From contig NZ_CP018863.1 in NCBI RefSeq assembly GCF_002849715.1, forward strand, positions 1,736,001 to 1,800,000: DNA of 64,000 bases. The letters run 5' to 3'. Under the pieces are notes generated by a model. It worked only from the letters and a program-made list of their open reading frames with translations, was not told where the DNA came from and made no database searches. The position numbers and the translations under genes were made by a program. Shown in pieces: positions 17,279-25,318 of this stretch; the first letter of the stretch is position 1; every line of letters starts with the position of its first letter. The stretch comes from Arthrobacter crystallopoietes. Its GTDB lineage: Bacteria > Actinomycetota > Actinomycetes > Actinomycetales > Micrococcaceae.

Positions 17279-18462
17279 TAAAGCGTGGCTCCTTCAAAGT
17301 TGGTTTCGGGCAGCAGGTCCGTGTTCAGCTCAGTACCGTTCTTGCGGGCCAGGTCTGCCTCGAGTTCGCGGACGATCGGCAGGACGTTGCGGCCAAAGGC
17401 CTCGACCTCTTCCTGGAAATGCAGGTAGCAGGTCAGCATCAGGTTCACGCCGATCTTCTTGAAGTCCACGATACGTTGGGCAATCTGCTCCGGCGTACCT
17501 ATAAGTCCTGTCTTGAAGCCATCGTTGTACTGGACCAGGTCCTCGTAGCTCGAATCGGCCCACATGCCCTTGCCGTCCTTGGTGGAGGCGCCGGCTTCCT
17601 GGACCGCGGCGCGGAAACCTTCGACGGCGGGGCGGTGCGCCTTGGCCACGATCTCGCGCAGCGTGTCCTTCGCCTCGGCTTCGGTGTCGCGGGCGATGAC
17701 GAAGCCGTTCAGGCCGAACTTCGGGGTGCGGCCGACGGCGGCTGCGGCGGCCGTGACGCCGGAGATGTTGTCCTCGAAGCCCGCCAGGTCCTTGCCGTTG
17801 GAGAAGTACCAGTCGGCGGTGCGGCCGGCGGCGGCCTGGGCGGCGGTGGAGTTGCCGCCGAAGAAGATCTCCGGGTGCGCCCGGCCCGGGACGTCCAGCG
17901 GCGCCGGGTTCAGGGTGAAGTTGTTGATGTTGTAGTACTTGCCGGACTGCGAGTACTCCTGCTCGGTCCACAGGCCGCGCAGCACCCGGATGAACTCCTC
18001 GGTGCGGACGTAGCGCTCGTCATGCTCGAGCCACTCCAGTCCGAAGTTCACGAACTCGTCCTTGAGCCAGCCGGACACAACGTTGACGGCCGCGCGGCCG
18101 CCGGAAATGTGGTCCGCCGTAATGATGAACTTGGCCAGCACGCCGGGATGCCACATGCCCGGGTGGACGGCGGAGATAACCTTGAGCTTTTCGGTGGCGC
18201 CGAGCAGGGCCAGCGAGAAGCTGGTGGCCTCGTGCTGCTTGTCCGCGCCGTAGCTGGCGGCGTAGCGGGTCTGCGTCAGGGCATATTCGAAGCCGGAGTT
18301 CTCGGCGATCCGGGCCAGCTTCTTGTTGTAGTCGAAGTCCCAGCTGGTGCGCTGTTCAATGGTGGAGACCACCAGGCCGCCGGAAACGTTCGGGACCCAG
18401 TAGGCGAATTTCAGCGGGGTTTCGAGATCAGCTACCTGGCTGACCGAGGTGTTGGTGCTCAT
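17278..18462 (-). CDS. sfnG: SfnG-type dimethylsulfone monooxygenase (FMNH2-dependent)
   Basis: A 394-residue luciferase-like TIM-barrel monooxygenase. The N-terminal block FAYWVPNVSGGLVVSTIEQR, then LTQTRYAASYGADKQHEA, HPGMWHPGVLAKFIITADHI and GRAAVNVVSGWLKDEF match SfnG, which splits dimethylsulfone to methanesulfinate and formaldehyde using reduced FMN. It could act on a related alkyl sulfone or sulfonate. The ATG at 18462 is chosen because GAAGGA lies upstream and the sequence before it is riboswitch leader. It is the first gene of an operon with metY and a CoA-binding gene. A flavin reductase is needed but is not in the window. Confidence 0.88.
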   Translation of the reverse strand: MSTNTSVSQVADLETPLKFAYWVPNVSGGLVVSTIEQRTSWDFDYNKKLARIAENSGFEYALTQTRYAASYGADKQHEATSFSLALLGATEKLKVISAVHPGMWHPGVLAKFIITADHISGGRAAVNVVSGWLKDEFVNFGLEWLEHDERYVRTEEFIRVLRGLWTEQEYSQSGKYYNINNFTLNPAPLDVPGRAHPEIFFGGNSTAAQAAAGRTADWYFSNGKDLAGFEDNISGVTAAAAAVGRTPKFGLNGFVIARDTEAEAKDTLREIVAKAHRPAVEGFRAAVQEAGASTKDGKGMWADSSYEDLVQYNDGFKTGLIGTPEQIAQRIVDFKKIGVNLMLTCYLHFQEEVEAFGRNVLPIVRELEADLARKNGTELNTDLLPETNFEGATL

Positions 18463-18584
18463 GGCGAATTCCTTCAAAGTCTGCGCCGCGGCGCGATGTG
18501 CGGGAATCCCGGGCAATGACGATCCGTCGGGCGCCAGGCCGGACAGCCTTGCGCCATCCGGATCAAAGATTGCTTGCGCTCTCT

Positions 18585-18673
18585 CCATCGCTTCTGGCGG
18601 TAGCACCTCTCCGGTGGAGTCCGGATGGTTGCTGCGGCGTCAAAGAGCCAGATCTCTCGGCCGCTCGGGATGG
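18585..18673 (-). promoter_or_regulatory. SAM-I (S-box) riboswitch before sfnG-metY
   Basis: Read on the minus strand: P1 pairs CCATC with GATGG. The S-box blocks follow in order: GAGCGGCCGAGAGA, CTGGCTC, TGACGCCGCAGCAACC, a short P3 arm, then GGTGCTACCGCCAG. The aptamer is about 89 nt, and about 122 nt of leader separate it from the sfnG start. SAM binding should lower expression of the operon. Confidence 0.9.
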
Positions 18674-18833
18674 TCCCGACTATTCTCGCAACTGTTACGG
18701 GCGGCGGCCAAGAATATTTAGCCGCATTGCGTTCTCCCGGGAGTTTGCCGAGTGTGCTGGATATCAACAATGTTTTCCACAGCTTCGAAGAGGCTCTGGC
18801 CGTGGAACTGCATGTTTGGACATCCTCTTGACT

Positions 18834-19667
18834 ATGCAGAACTTGGATCCCATCGCAGAGTATGTGGCACGGTACGGGGGTACGCTCCAGGTCGCGGACT
18901 TGGTCAAGGCAGGCTTCGGGTCTTACCGCATCAGGGCAGCCATCGCCCAGGGGGACATTGTTGCGCTGAGGAGGGGCCTCGTCGGAACGCCAAATGCCGA
19001 CCCGGTTCTACGGTCTGCGCTGATGCCGGGCGGGTTGCTCACCTGTGTCTCAGCCGCCAAGGAGCTCGGCTTGTGGACCATTAAGAATCCGAGCCAAGTG
19101 CATGTGTGGACACACAACGGCCGGCACCCCGGCCCCTTCGTCAAACACCGTGGCCAGTTGTTGGGCGAGCGAGGCCCGGGCAATTACGTCGCAGTCCTTG
19201 ACTGCGTCCTCCACGCCATTCGTTGCCGTCCCCGGCTGGAAGCACTGGTGATTGCGGAGTCGGCAGTGCGCCGGCAAGCAGTAACCCGGGAACAGCTGTT
19301 GGAACTCTTACCGGGTAAACGGAACGGTGTCCGCCGGGCAGTGGTCAAGGGCATCGGGGACGATGCCGATTCACCGCTTGAAGTCATTGCCCGGGATCTG
19401 TTCCGTACGGCAGGACTTCATGTAGAAACGCAGGTGCGGATCCGAGGGCTTGGACGCGTTGACATGATTGTCGAGCGATGCCTCATCGTCGAGTTGGACG
19501 GCTTCGACTTTCACTGGGACCGGGCATCCTTTCGAAACGACCGGAAGCGGAACAACGCCGGCGTCCTGAGCGGCTATCCTACTTTGCGCTATCTGTACGA
19601 GGACCTGGTATTTACGCCGGAGAAAGTCGTGGCAGAGGTAAAAACGGCAGTTCGTCGAGTGGCCTGA
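18834..19667 (+). CDS. DUF559-type endonuclease-fold protein with AbiEi-like N-terminus
   Basis: A 277-residue protein. The N-terminal part (IAEYVARYGGTLQVADLVKA, then IRAAIAQGDIVALRRGLV) looks like the winged-helix antitoxin/AbiEi-type domain. The C-terminal part (about 190-277) resembles DUF559, a Vsr-like PD-(D/E)xK nuclease fold, with VDMIVERCLIVELDGFDFH and RNDRKRN as the core. Such two-part proteins are widespread in actinobacteria and their role is not known. It stands alone between two minus-strand sulfur operons and has no ribosome site that I can see, so the ATG at 18834 is uncertain; a TTG six bases upstream is possible. Confidence 0.72.
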   Translation: MQNLDPIAEYVARYGGTLQVADLVKAGFGSYRIRAAIAQGDIVALRRGLVGTPNADPVLRSALMPGGLLTCVSAAKELGLWTIKNPSQVHVWTHNGRHPGPFVKHRGQLLGERGPGNYVAVLDCVLHAIRCRPRLEALVIAESAVRRQAVTREQLLELLPGKRNGVRRAVVKGIGDDADSPLEVIARDLFRTAGLHVETQVRIRGLGRVDMIVERCLIVELDGFDFHWDRASFRNDRKRNNAGVLSGYPTLRYLYEDLVFTPEKVVAEVKTAVRRVA

Positions 19668-19795
19668 GGCGAGTTATGCGCGATCGATGGATGCTCGAGC
19701 CCAAGTTCAGGCCTAACGGTCCATGTTCTGGAACCTGCCGACGCTGTGACTGGGCATGATGCAGATGCCCCCTTCAAAACATGGGCTCGAGCAGG

Positions 19796-19900
19796 GCGCG
19801 GGAAGGGCAGCAGGGCGCGGGCAGGACAGCGGGGCGTGGGGCCGGTACAGGGCAGCGCAGGGCGGGGGCATGGCAGCGGGGGCAGGGCAGGGCCGAGGGG
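19796..19900. repeat. G-rich degenerate tandem tract
   Basis: About 105 bases dominated by variants of GGGCAG, GGGCGCGGG and GGGGCAGG on the plus strand, with many GGG runs at short spacing. It lies in the gap between the convergent DUF559 and acs genes. The runs could form G-quadruplexes. No gene is supported here. Confidence 0.55.
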
Positions 19901-19930
19901 TCCGGCTGCGGTGCCGGCCCCCGGGCCGGG

Positions 19931-21967
19931 CTACCGCGCCTCGCAGATCTCCTTGATGTCCGCGATGCAGGGCTCATTCTGCAGGCTCGTGGTGTCGCCC
20001 AACGTGCTGCCCTCGAACAGCTGGGTCAGCAGGCGCCGCATGATCTTGCCGGACCGGGTCTTGGGCACGTCCGGGACAAACACGATCTCGCGCGGCTTGG
20101 CGATCGGCCCGATCTGGGTCGCAACATGCGCGCGCAACTCGGCAGCGGCCGCAGCCTGCTCAGCCGTCGGCTCGGCGGCCGTGGATGCAGCGATCAGCGA
20201 CTTGTCCGCCGGCACCACGAACGCGGTGGCCGCGTGGCCGGTCTTCGCGTCAAACGTGGGGCACACGCCGGCCTCCACCACCGCCGGGTGCGAGACCAAG
20301 GCGGACTCGATCTCGATGGTGGACAAACGGTGGCCGGAAATGTTGATCACGTCATCGGTGCGGCCGAGGATCCAGGTGTCGCCGTCGTCGTCGAACCGCG
20401 CGCCGTCGCCGGCCAGGAACCAGCCCTGGTCCGCGTACTTCTCCCAGTAGGAGGTGAAGTAGCGCTCGGGATTGCCCCACACGGTTCGCGCCATCGAGGG
20501 GCCCGTCTTGGTGACCACGATGTTGCCCTGCACGTTCGCGCCTACGCGCTTACCGGCGTCGTCGACAATGTCGGTGGCCACGCCGGGCAGCGCGCGGGTG
20601 GCGCACCCCGGCTTGAAGGACGCGTCCGTCTGGCGCGGGGAGAGGATGGTCGCGCCGGTTTCGGACTGCCACCAGGTGTCCACCATGGGAACGCCCGAGG
20701 CCGGATCTCCGGTCAGCGAGTCGCGGCCGACCTGGGTGCGCAGCCAGCGCCAGGCCTCGGGGTTCACGGCCTCGCCCACCGTGCCGCACAGGCGGATGGA
20801 GCTGAGGTCGTAGTCGGCGGGGATGCCGTCCGGGAACCAGCCCATCAGGGAGCGCACCAGCGTGGGCGCCGTGTAGTAGCTGGTCACGCCGTAGCGCTGG
20901 ATGATCTCGAAGTGGCGGCCCGGGTGCGGGGTGTTGGGCGTGCCCTCGAAGATGACCTGGGTGACGCCGTTGGAGAGCGGGCCGTAGATCTCGTAGGTGT
21001 GCGCGGTGACCCAGGCCAGGTCCGCCGTGCACCAGTGGACGTCGCCGTCGCGCTGGGCCGGATCCGGGTTGCTGAACAGGTACTCGTGGCTGAAGGAGGC
21101 CTGCGTCAGGTAGCCGCCGGTGGTGTGGACCAGGCCCTTCGGCTGGCCGGTGGTGCCGGAGGTGTACATGATGAACAGCGGCGTCTCGGCGTCGAATGCC
21201 TCCGGCTCATGGACCTCGGAGGCGGTGTCGACGACGTCGTGCCACCAGACGTCGCGGCCCTCCACCCAGTTGATGTCGGTGTGGCCGGTCCGGTTGATCA
21301 CCAGCACGTGCTCGATCGCGTTGTCGCCGGCAACGGCTTCATCCGCGTTGGCCTTGACCGGGACGGCCTGGCCGCGGCGGAACTGGCCGTCCGTGGTGAC
21401 CAGCAGTTTGGCGCGGGTGTCCTCGACGCGGAACTTCAGTGCCTCGGAGGAGAAGCCGCCGAAGACCAGCGAGTGCACGGCGCCGATTCGGGCGCAGGCC
21501 AGCGTGATGACCACCGTCTCGACGATCACCGGCAGGTAGATGACCACGCGGTCGCCCTTGGTGATGCCCAGGGCCAGCAGCGCGTTGGCCGCCTTGGAAA
21601 CCTCGCGCTGCAGGTCCGCGTAGGTGACGGTGCGGCGGTCGCCGGGCTCGCCCTCGAAATGCAGGGCCACCTTGTCGCCGCGGCCGGCCTCCACATGGCG
21701 GTCCGCGCAGTTGTAGGCGGCGTTGAGCTTGCCGCCGTCGAACCAGCGCAGCTCCGGTCCACGGCGCGACTCGGTATCCACCGGGGTGGAAGAGTGCGCG
21801 GTGTGCCAAGGCTCGGCCCAGTCCAGGCGCCGGGCGGCCGCCTCCCAGAAGGCGAGGCGCTCGGCCTCGGTCTGCGGCTCGGCCCAGTCGGTGGCCGGAA
21901 GCTCCGGTGCGGAGGTCTGTGCGGCGGCGGTTTCGGCTACGTTTATGCCCATCGTTTTACTGCCCAT
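19931..21967 (-). CDS. acs: acetyl-CoA synthetase (AMP-forming)
   Basis: Activates acetate (or a close analogue) to the CoA thioester through an acyl-adenylate. The 678-residue product has the full ANL-enzyme set: YTSGTTGQPKGLVHT (AMP/phosphate loop), YYTAPTLVRSLM, DTWWQSETG, a GWFLAGDGARFDDDG hinge region, GRTDDVINISGHRLST and the C-terminal TRSGKIMRR with the adenylation Lys. Its start overlaps the end of the ssuC-like permease gene by 25 bases, so it is the last gene of the ABC importer operon controlled by the SAM riboswitch at 24929-25095. That placement is unusual; acetate recycling from MetY or activation of a sulfonated acid are both possible. Confidence 0.92.
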   Translation of the reverse strand: MGSKTMGINVAETAAAQTSAPELPATDWAEPQTEAERLAFWEAAARRLDWAEPWHTAHSSTPVDTESRRGPELRWFDGGKLNAAYNCADRHVEAGRGDKVALHFEGEPGDRRTVTYADLQREVSKAANALLALGITKGDRVVIYLPVIVETVVITLACARIGAVHSLVFGGFSSEALKFRVEDTRAKLLVTTDGQFRRGQAVPVKANADEAVAGDNAIEHVLVINRTGHTDINWVEGRDVWWHDVVDTASEVHEPEAFDAETPLFIMYTSGTTGQPKGLVHTTGGYLTQASFSHEYLFSNPDPAQRDGDVHWCTADLAWVTAHTYEIYGPLSNGVTQVIFEGTPNTPHPGRHFEIIQRYGVTSYYTAPTLVRSLMGWFPDGIPADYDLSSIRLCGTVGEAVNPEAWRWLRTQVGRDSLTGDPASGVPMVDTWWQSETGATILSPRQTDASFKPGCATRALPGVATDIVDDAGKRVGANVQGNIVVTKTGPSMARTVWGNPERYFTSYWEKYADQGWFLAGDGARFDDDGDTWILGRTDDVINISGHRLSTIEIESALVSHPAVVEAGVCPTFDAKTGHAATAFVVPADKSLIAASTAAEPTAEQAAAAAELRAHVATQIGPIAKPREIVFVPDVPKTRSGKIMRRLLTQLFEGSTLGDTTSLQNEPCIADIKEICEAR

Positions 21968-22869
21968 TTCTCTGCGACTCCGAGGAGCGCGTCGGTTATC
22001 TTTCCAATCACGGCCAGCAGGACGATCGCCAGCAGCAACCGGTCCGTGCGGCCATTATTCTGTGAGTCCGTCAGCAGGAAGCCCAGTCCCATCGAGGACG
22101 CGATCAGTTCCGCCGCCACCAGGAACAGCCACGCCTGCGCCAGCGCGAGCCGAAGTCCGGAAAAGACCGAAGGAACGACGGCGGGAAGCTGCACCGTGGT
22201 CAGCAGTTTCAGACCCTTGAGCCCGAAGGCGCGGCCCGCTTCCACCAGGTTGCGGTCCACGTGGCGCAGCGCCAGCGACACCGTGGTGAAGACGGGGAAG
22301 AAGGCGCCGATCAGGATCAGCGTGACCTTGGAGTCCTCGCCGATCTTCATCCACAGGATCAGCAGCGGGACCCACGCCAGGGACGGGACCGCACGCAGGG
22401 CACCGATCAGCGGCGCCAGCAGGACGTCGGCCCAGCGGGAGAGGCCCACAAGCGCGCCGAAGGCCAGGCCCAGGGCGGCGCCGAAGGCGAAGCCGATCAG
22501 CACGCGCTGCGTCGAGATCGCAATATGCGTTGCGAGTTCGCCGCGCTGGATCAGGTCGGCCGCGGCCTCGAAGACCATGGCCGGCGGCGGCAGCTGCACC
22601 ACGCTGAAGAGGCCAGCGGACGTGCTCCACTGCCAGGCCGCGATGAGCGCGCCGGGAATGAGCAGTCCAAGGAACAGGCGCGCCCAGCCATTGTCCAGTA
22701 CCCCGGCCGGGGACCATCCGTTTGCCGGGGAACGGTCCGATGAAGGACCGGCCGGACCCGGCTGAGCTGCGCCTGCGGTTGTTATCGTCACGCCAGTAGC
22801 CTCGAGGCCTTCTTTACTGGTGGCGATAACGCTGTTGCCGGTGGCTCCCGGATTCCCGATGTGTGTCAT
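21943..22869 (-). CDS. ssuC: ABC transporter permease, aliphatic-sulfonate type
   Basis: A 308-residue inner-membrane permease of the SsuC/TauC family. After a 60-residue polar N-terminus it has about six hydrophobic segments and the EAA-loop-like stretch around HVDRNLVEAGRAFGLKGLKL. PSLAWVPLLILWMKIGEDSK is a family signature. The start shares a base with the substrate-binding gene's stop (ATGA-type overlap) and the end overlaps acs. The substrate is likely an alkanesulfonate or similar organosulfur anion; this follows from family and riboswitch context. Confidence 0.87.
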   Translation of the reverse strand: MTHIGNPGATGNSVIATSKEGLEATGVTITTAGAAQPGPAGPSSDRSPANGWSPAGVLDNGWARLFLGLLIPGALIAAWQWSTSAGLFSVVQLPPPAMVFEAAADLIQRGELATHIAISTQRVLIGFAFGAALGLAFGALVGLSRWADVLLAPLIGALRAVPSLAWVPLLILWMKIGEDSKVTLILIGAFFPVFTTVSLALRHVDRNLVEAGRAFGLKGLKLLTTVQLPAVVPSVFSGLRLALAQAWLFLVAAELIASSMGLGFLLTDSQNNGRTDRLLLAIVLLAVIGKITDALLGVAEKWAVKRWA

Positions 22870-23915
22870 CAGGATTCCTTGATGGCTGACGGATCAGCCT
22901 TGAGCACCAGCGAGTCTACGAGCAGCGTGTCGACGGCGTCGTCGATCTGCTTCTGGCTGGCCACGTCGCCGGTTTCGACGAAGGCCGGGCCAATCTTCTC
23001 CAGCACCGCGCGCTGCACTTCACCCGGCGCCGGATCGACGTCGAGGTTGCTGCGCTCGGTGATCACCGTGGTGGCTACCTCAAGGTCCAGTCCGGCCACG
23101 TCGGCGAGGATCTGCGCGGTCTCTTCCGGGTTCTCGGCGGCCCAGACGCGCGCCTTCTCATACGCGTTGACCACGGTCTGCGCCAGCTCCGGCTCTTCTT
23201 CGAGGAAGGACTCGGTGGCGTTCAAGAAGCCGTAGGTGTTGAAGTCGAGGTTCCGGTAGAACAGCTCCGCGCCCTCCTGCTCGGCGCCGGCCATGATCGG
23301 ATCCAGACCGGACCAGGCGTCCACAGAGCCGTTGTTCAGTGCGCTCCAGCCGTCGGCGTGCTGCAGGTTCTGCACGGTCACGTCCTCCGGGGTCAGCCCG
23401 GCCTCCTCGAGGGACTGCAACAGGAAGAAGTACGGATCCGTGCCCTTGGTGGCGGCCACGGACTTGCCCTTGAGGTCTTCGACCTTCTCGATGCCGGACT
23501 CCGGCAGCGCCACCAAGGCGGACCACTCCGGCTGCGAGTAAAGGTCGATGGTCTTGATCGGCGAACCGTTGGCGCGGGCCAGCAGCGCGGCGGAACCGGC
23601 GGTGGACCCAACGTCGACGGCGCCCGAACGCAGCGCCTCGTTGGCCTTGTTGGAACCGGCGGACTGGATCCAGTTGACCTCAACGCCGTCCTCGGCCAGC
23701 GTCGCTTCGAGCCAGCCCTTTTCCTTGATGATCAGGCTCAGCGGGTTGTAGGTGGCGAAATCGATGTTCAGGACACCGTCGCCGGCGGCTCCCGCAGCGG
23801 CAGTGGCTTCGGAATCCTCGCCGGCCACGCAGCCGGTCAGGGCCAGGGAGGCGGAGGCGGCGACGGCGGCCGCTCCGAAGAGGGAACGGCGGGAAAAGCG
23901 GCTGGCAAGCGACAT
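22869..23915 (-). CDS. ssuA: ABC transporter substrate-binding lipoprotein, aliphatic-sulfonate type
   Basis: A 348-residue extracytoplasmic binding protein of the SsuA/TauA type. The N-terminus SRFSRRSLFGAAAVA looks like a twin-arginine signal and LALTGC (Cys about 29) is a lipobox. The binding lobes carry NKANEALRSGAVDVGSTAGSA, KTIDLYSQPEWSALVALP and LKGKSVAATKGTDPYFFLL, the last being a hallmark of sulfonate/taurine binding proteins. It lies between the ATPase and permease genes of the same operon. The exact ligand is not known. Confidence 0.87.
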   Translation of the reverse strand: MSLASRFSRRSLFGAAAVAASASLALTGCVAGEDSEATAAAGAAGDGVLNIDFATYNPLSLIIKEKGWLEATLAEDGVEVNWIQSAGSNKANEALRSGAVDVGSTAGSAALLARANGSPIKTIDLYSQPEWSALVALPESGIEKVEDLKGKSVAATKGTDPYFFLLQSLEEAGLTPEDVTVQNLQHADGWSALNNGSVDAWSGLDPIMAGAEQEGAELFYRNLDFNTYGFLNATESFLEEEPELAQTVVNAYEKARVWAAENPEETAQILADVAGLDLEVATTVITERSNLDVDPAPGEVQRAVLEKIGPAFVETGDVASQKQIDDAVDTLLVDSLVLKADPSAIKES

Positions 23916-24056
23916 GATTGATCCTTCAAAAGTAGTGCGGAACAGGAGACGATCCGCGGAACACGGGGGTAAACGGGCCGCAACGGACCCGGCATAGCTC
24001 AGGGGAAAACAGGGGAGTACGACGGCGCAACCGGCCGCCGCACCAGCCGGACGGCG

Positions 24057-24917
24057 TTAGTGGCCGTCGACGCCGAGGCTGGCCAGCAGGGAGCTGCGCA
24101 TTCGGGCCAGCTCCACGGAACCACGGTCACGCGGGCGGTCGCCGGGGACATCGACGGTACGCACGATGGTGGCGCCGTCGTGCTCTTTGCCGGTTTCCTT
24201 GCCCAGCACGATGATCCGGTCGGCCAGCTGCAGGGCTTCGTCGACGTCGTGCGTGACCAGCAGGACGGTGGTCGGTTCGGCGGCGTGGACGTCCAGCAGC
24301 AGGTCCTGCATCTTGATCCGGGTCAGCGCATCCAAGGCGCCGAAGGGCTCATCGAGCAGCAGCACGCCGGGGTTACGGGCGAGGGCTCGGGCCAGCGAGG
24401 CGCGCTGGGCCATGCCGCCGGAGACCTCGCGCGGCCGGTGCTTGGCGAACTTGTCCAGCCCCACCAGCTCCAGCAGGCGGGCGACCTTGGACTTGCCCTG
24501 CTTCGCGCTGGTGCCGGTGGGCAGGCCGATGGCCACGTTGGCCTGCAGCGTGTGCCAGGGCAGCAGCCGCGGTTCCTGAAAGGCGAAGGCGCAGCGCGCA
24601 TCGATGCCCTGGACCGGCGTGCCGTCGATGTCCACGGAGCCGGCGCTGGGGGCGTCGAGGCCGGCTGCGGCGCGCAGCAGGGTTGACTTGCCACAGCCGC
24701 TTGGACCGAGGATGGCGAGGACTTCACCACGCCGGACGTCAAAGTTGATGTCGCGGAGCACGGTGTGGGCAGCGTTCCCGGTGCCGAAGGTGCGGCGCAG
24801 CCCGCGGAAGGAAACAGGCAAGGCCGAGGCATCGTAAGCCGGGTCAACGGCCGTGCTGCTGGAAGAGTCCGGGCTGGAAGGGGCCGTCGGCCGCGCGGAC
24901 GGGATTACTGCAGTCAT
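24057..24917 (-). CDS. ssuB: ABC transporter ATP-binding protein, aliphatic-sulfonate type
   Basis: The 286-residue ATPase subunit has Walker [10 protein letters not shown] (71-79), signature [10 protein letters not shown] (165-174), Walker B VLLLDE (185-190) and the H-loop in [11 protein letters not shown]. The Q-loop motif [11 protein letters not shown] is typical of SsuB/TauB. It is first in the operon ssuB-ssuA-ssuC-acs. Its start codon lies only 11 bases after the P1 stem of the SAM riboswitch, and the GGAG ribosome site overlaps that stem, so translation should be controlled directly by SAM. Confidence 0.9.
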   Translation of the reverse strand: MTAVIPSARPTAPSSPDSSSSTAVDPAYDASALPVSFRGLRRTFGTGNAAHTVLRDINFDVRRGEVLAILGPSGCGKSTLLRAAAGLDAPSAGSVDIDGTPVQGIDARCAFAFQEPRLLPWHTLQANVAIGLPTGTSAKQGKSKVARLLELVGLDKFAKHRPREVSGGMAQRASLARALARNPGVLLLDEPFGALDALTRIKMQDLLLDVHAAEPTTVLLVTHDVDEALQLADRIIVLGKETGKEHDGATIVRTVDVPGDRPRDRGSVELARMRSSLLASLGVDGH

Positions 24918-24928
24918 GAAAGATCACT

Positions 24929-25095
24929 CCATCGATCCTGGCAGTAGCACCCTACGGATCAAGCCTTGCGGCGCAGCTTTCGCTTAGCCGTTCCCGTGGC
25001 TTGTCACCTCGTTATCGCCGGGAACCAGGGGAGGTTTCCAACGACCAGGGTTGCTGCGGCTTCATCGATCCAGGTCTCTCGGCCGCTCGGGATGG
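24929..25095 (-). promoter_or_regulatory. SAM-I riboswitch before the ssuBAC-acs operon, long P3 arm
   Basis: On the minus strand: CCATCCCGAGCGGCCGAGAG, CCTGGATC, TGAAGCCGCAGCAACC, an extended arm of about 100 nt, then GGTGCTACTGCCAGGATCGA and GATGG closing P1. The aptamer is 167 nt. The last stem bases run into GGAG, the ribosome site for ssuB. A TTGCCG / TTTAGT pair spaced by 18 bases lies just upstream and may be the promoter. Confidence 0.92.
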
Positions 25096-25175
25096 TCAAG
25101 GCCAACTAAACTGCACGCAGGACCCATTCGGCAAGGCGGCTGTAACAATCCCGCGTAACAAAAGCTGCGCCCCGG

Positions 25176-25213
25176 GCCCTAACCGCCGTCCACCCTTGGC
25201 CCTAACCGCCGTC
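25176..25213. repeat. 15-bp direct repeat at a 23-bp period
   Basis: GCCCTAACCGCCGTC occurs at 25176-25190 and 25199-25213, next to the metE-like terminator. Nothing suggests a function. Confidence 0.6.
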
Positions 25214-25214
25214 T

Positions 25215-25267
25215 ACTGTGCAGATAATGCCCTTTCCCCGTGGGCAAAAGGGCATTATCTGCACAGT
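25215..25267 (-). terminator. strong hairpin after the metE-like gene
   Basis: A perfect 21-bp stem (25215-25235 with 25247-25267) closes an 11-base loop. It lies 52 bases after the stop of the minus-strand metE-like gene and upstream of the riboswitch of the next operon, so it probably insulates the two units. Confidence 0.8.
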
Positions 25268-25318
25268 CAATGAGAGACAGCAGCCAGCGGGAGGCAGCCG
25301 CGCAGATTGCCGGGGAGA

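Noticed and set aside
19781..22765. A 994-residue plus-strand open frame opposite acs and the ABC permease
   Set aside because: The opposite strand holds two clear conserved proteins; the plus frame has no ribosome site or recognisable motif.
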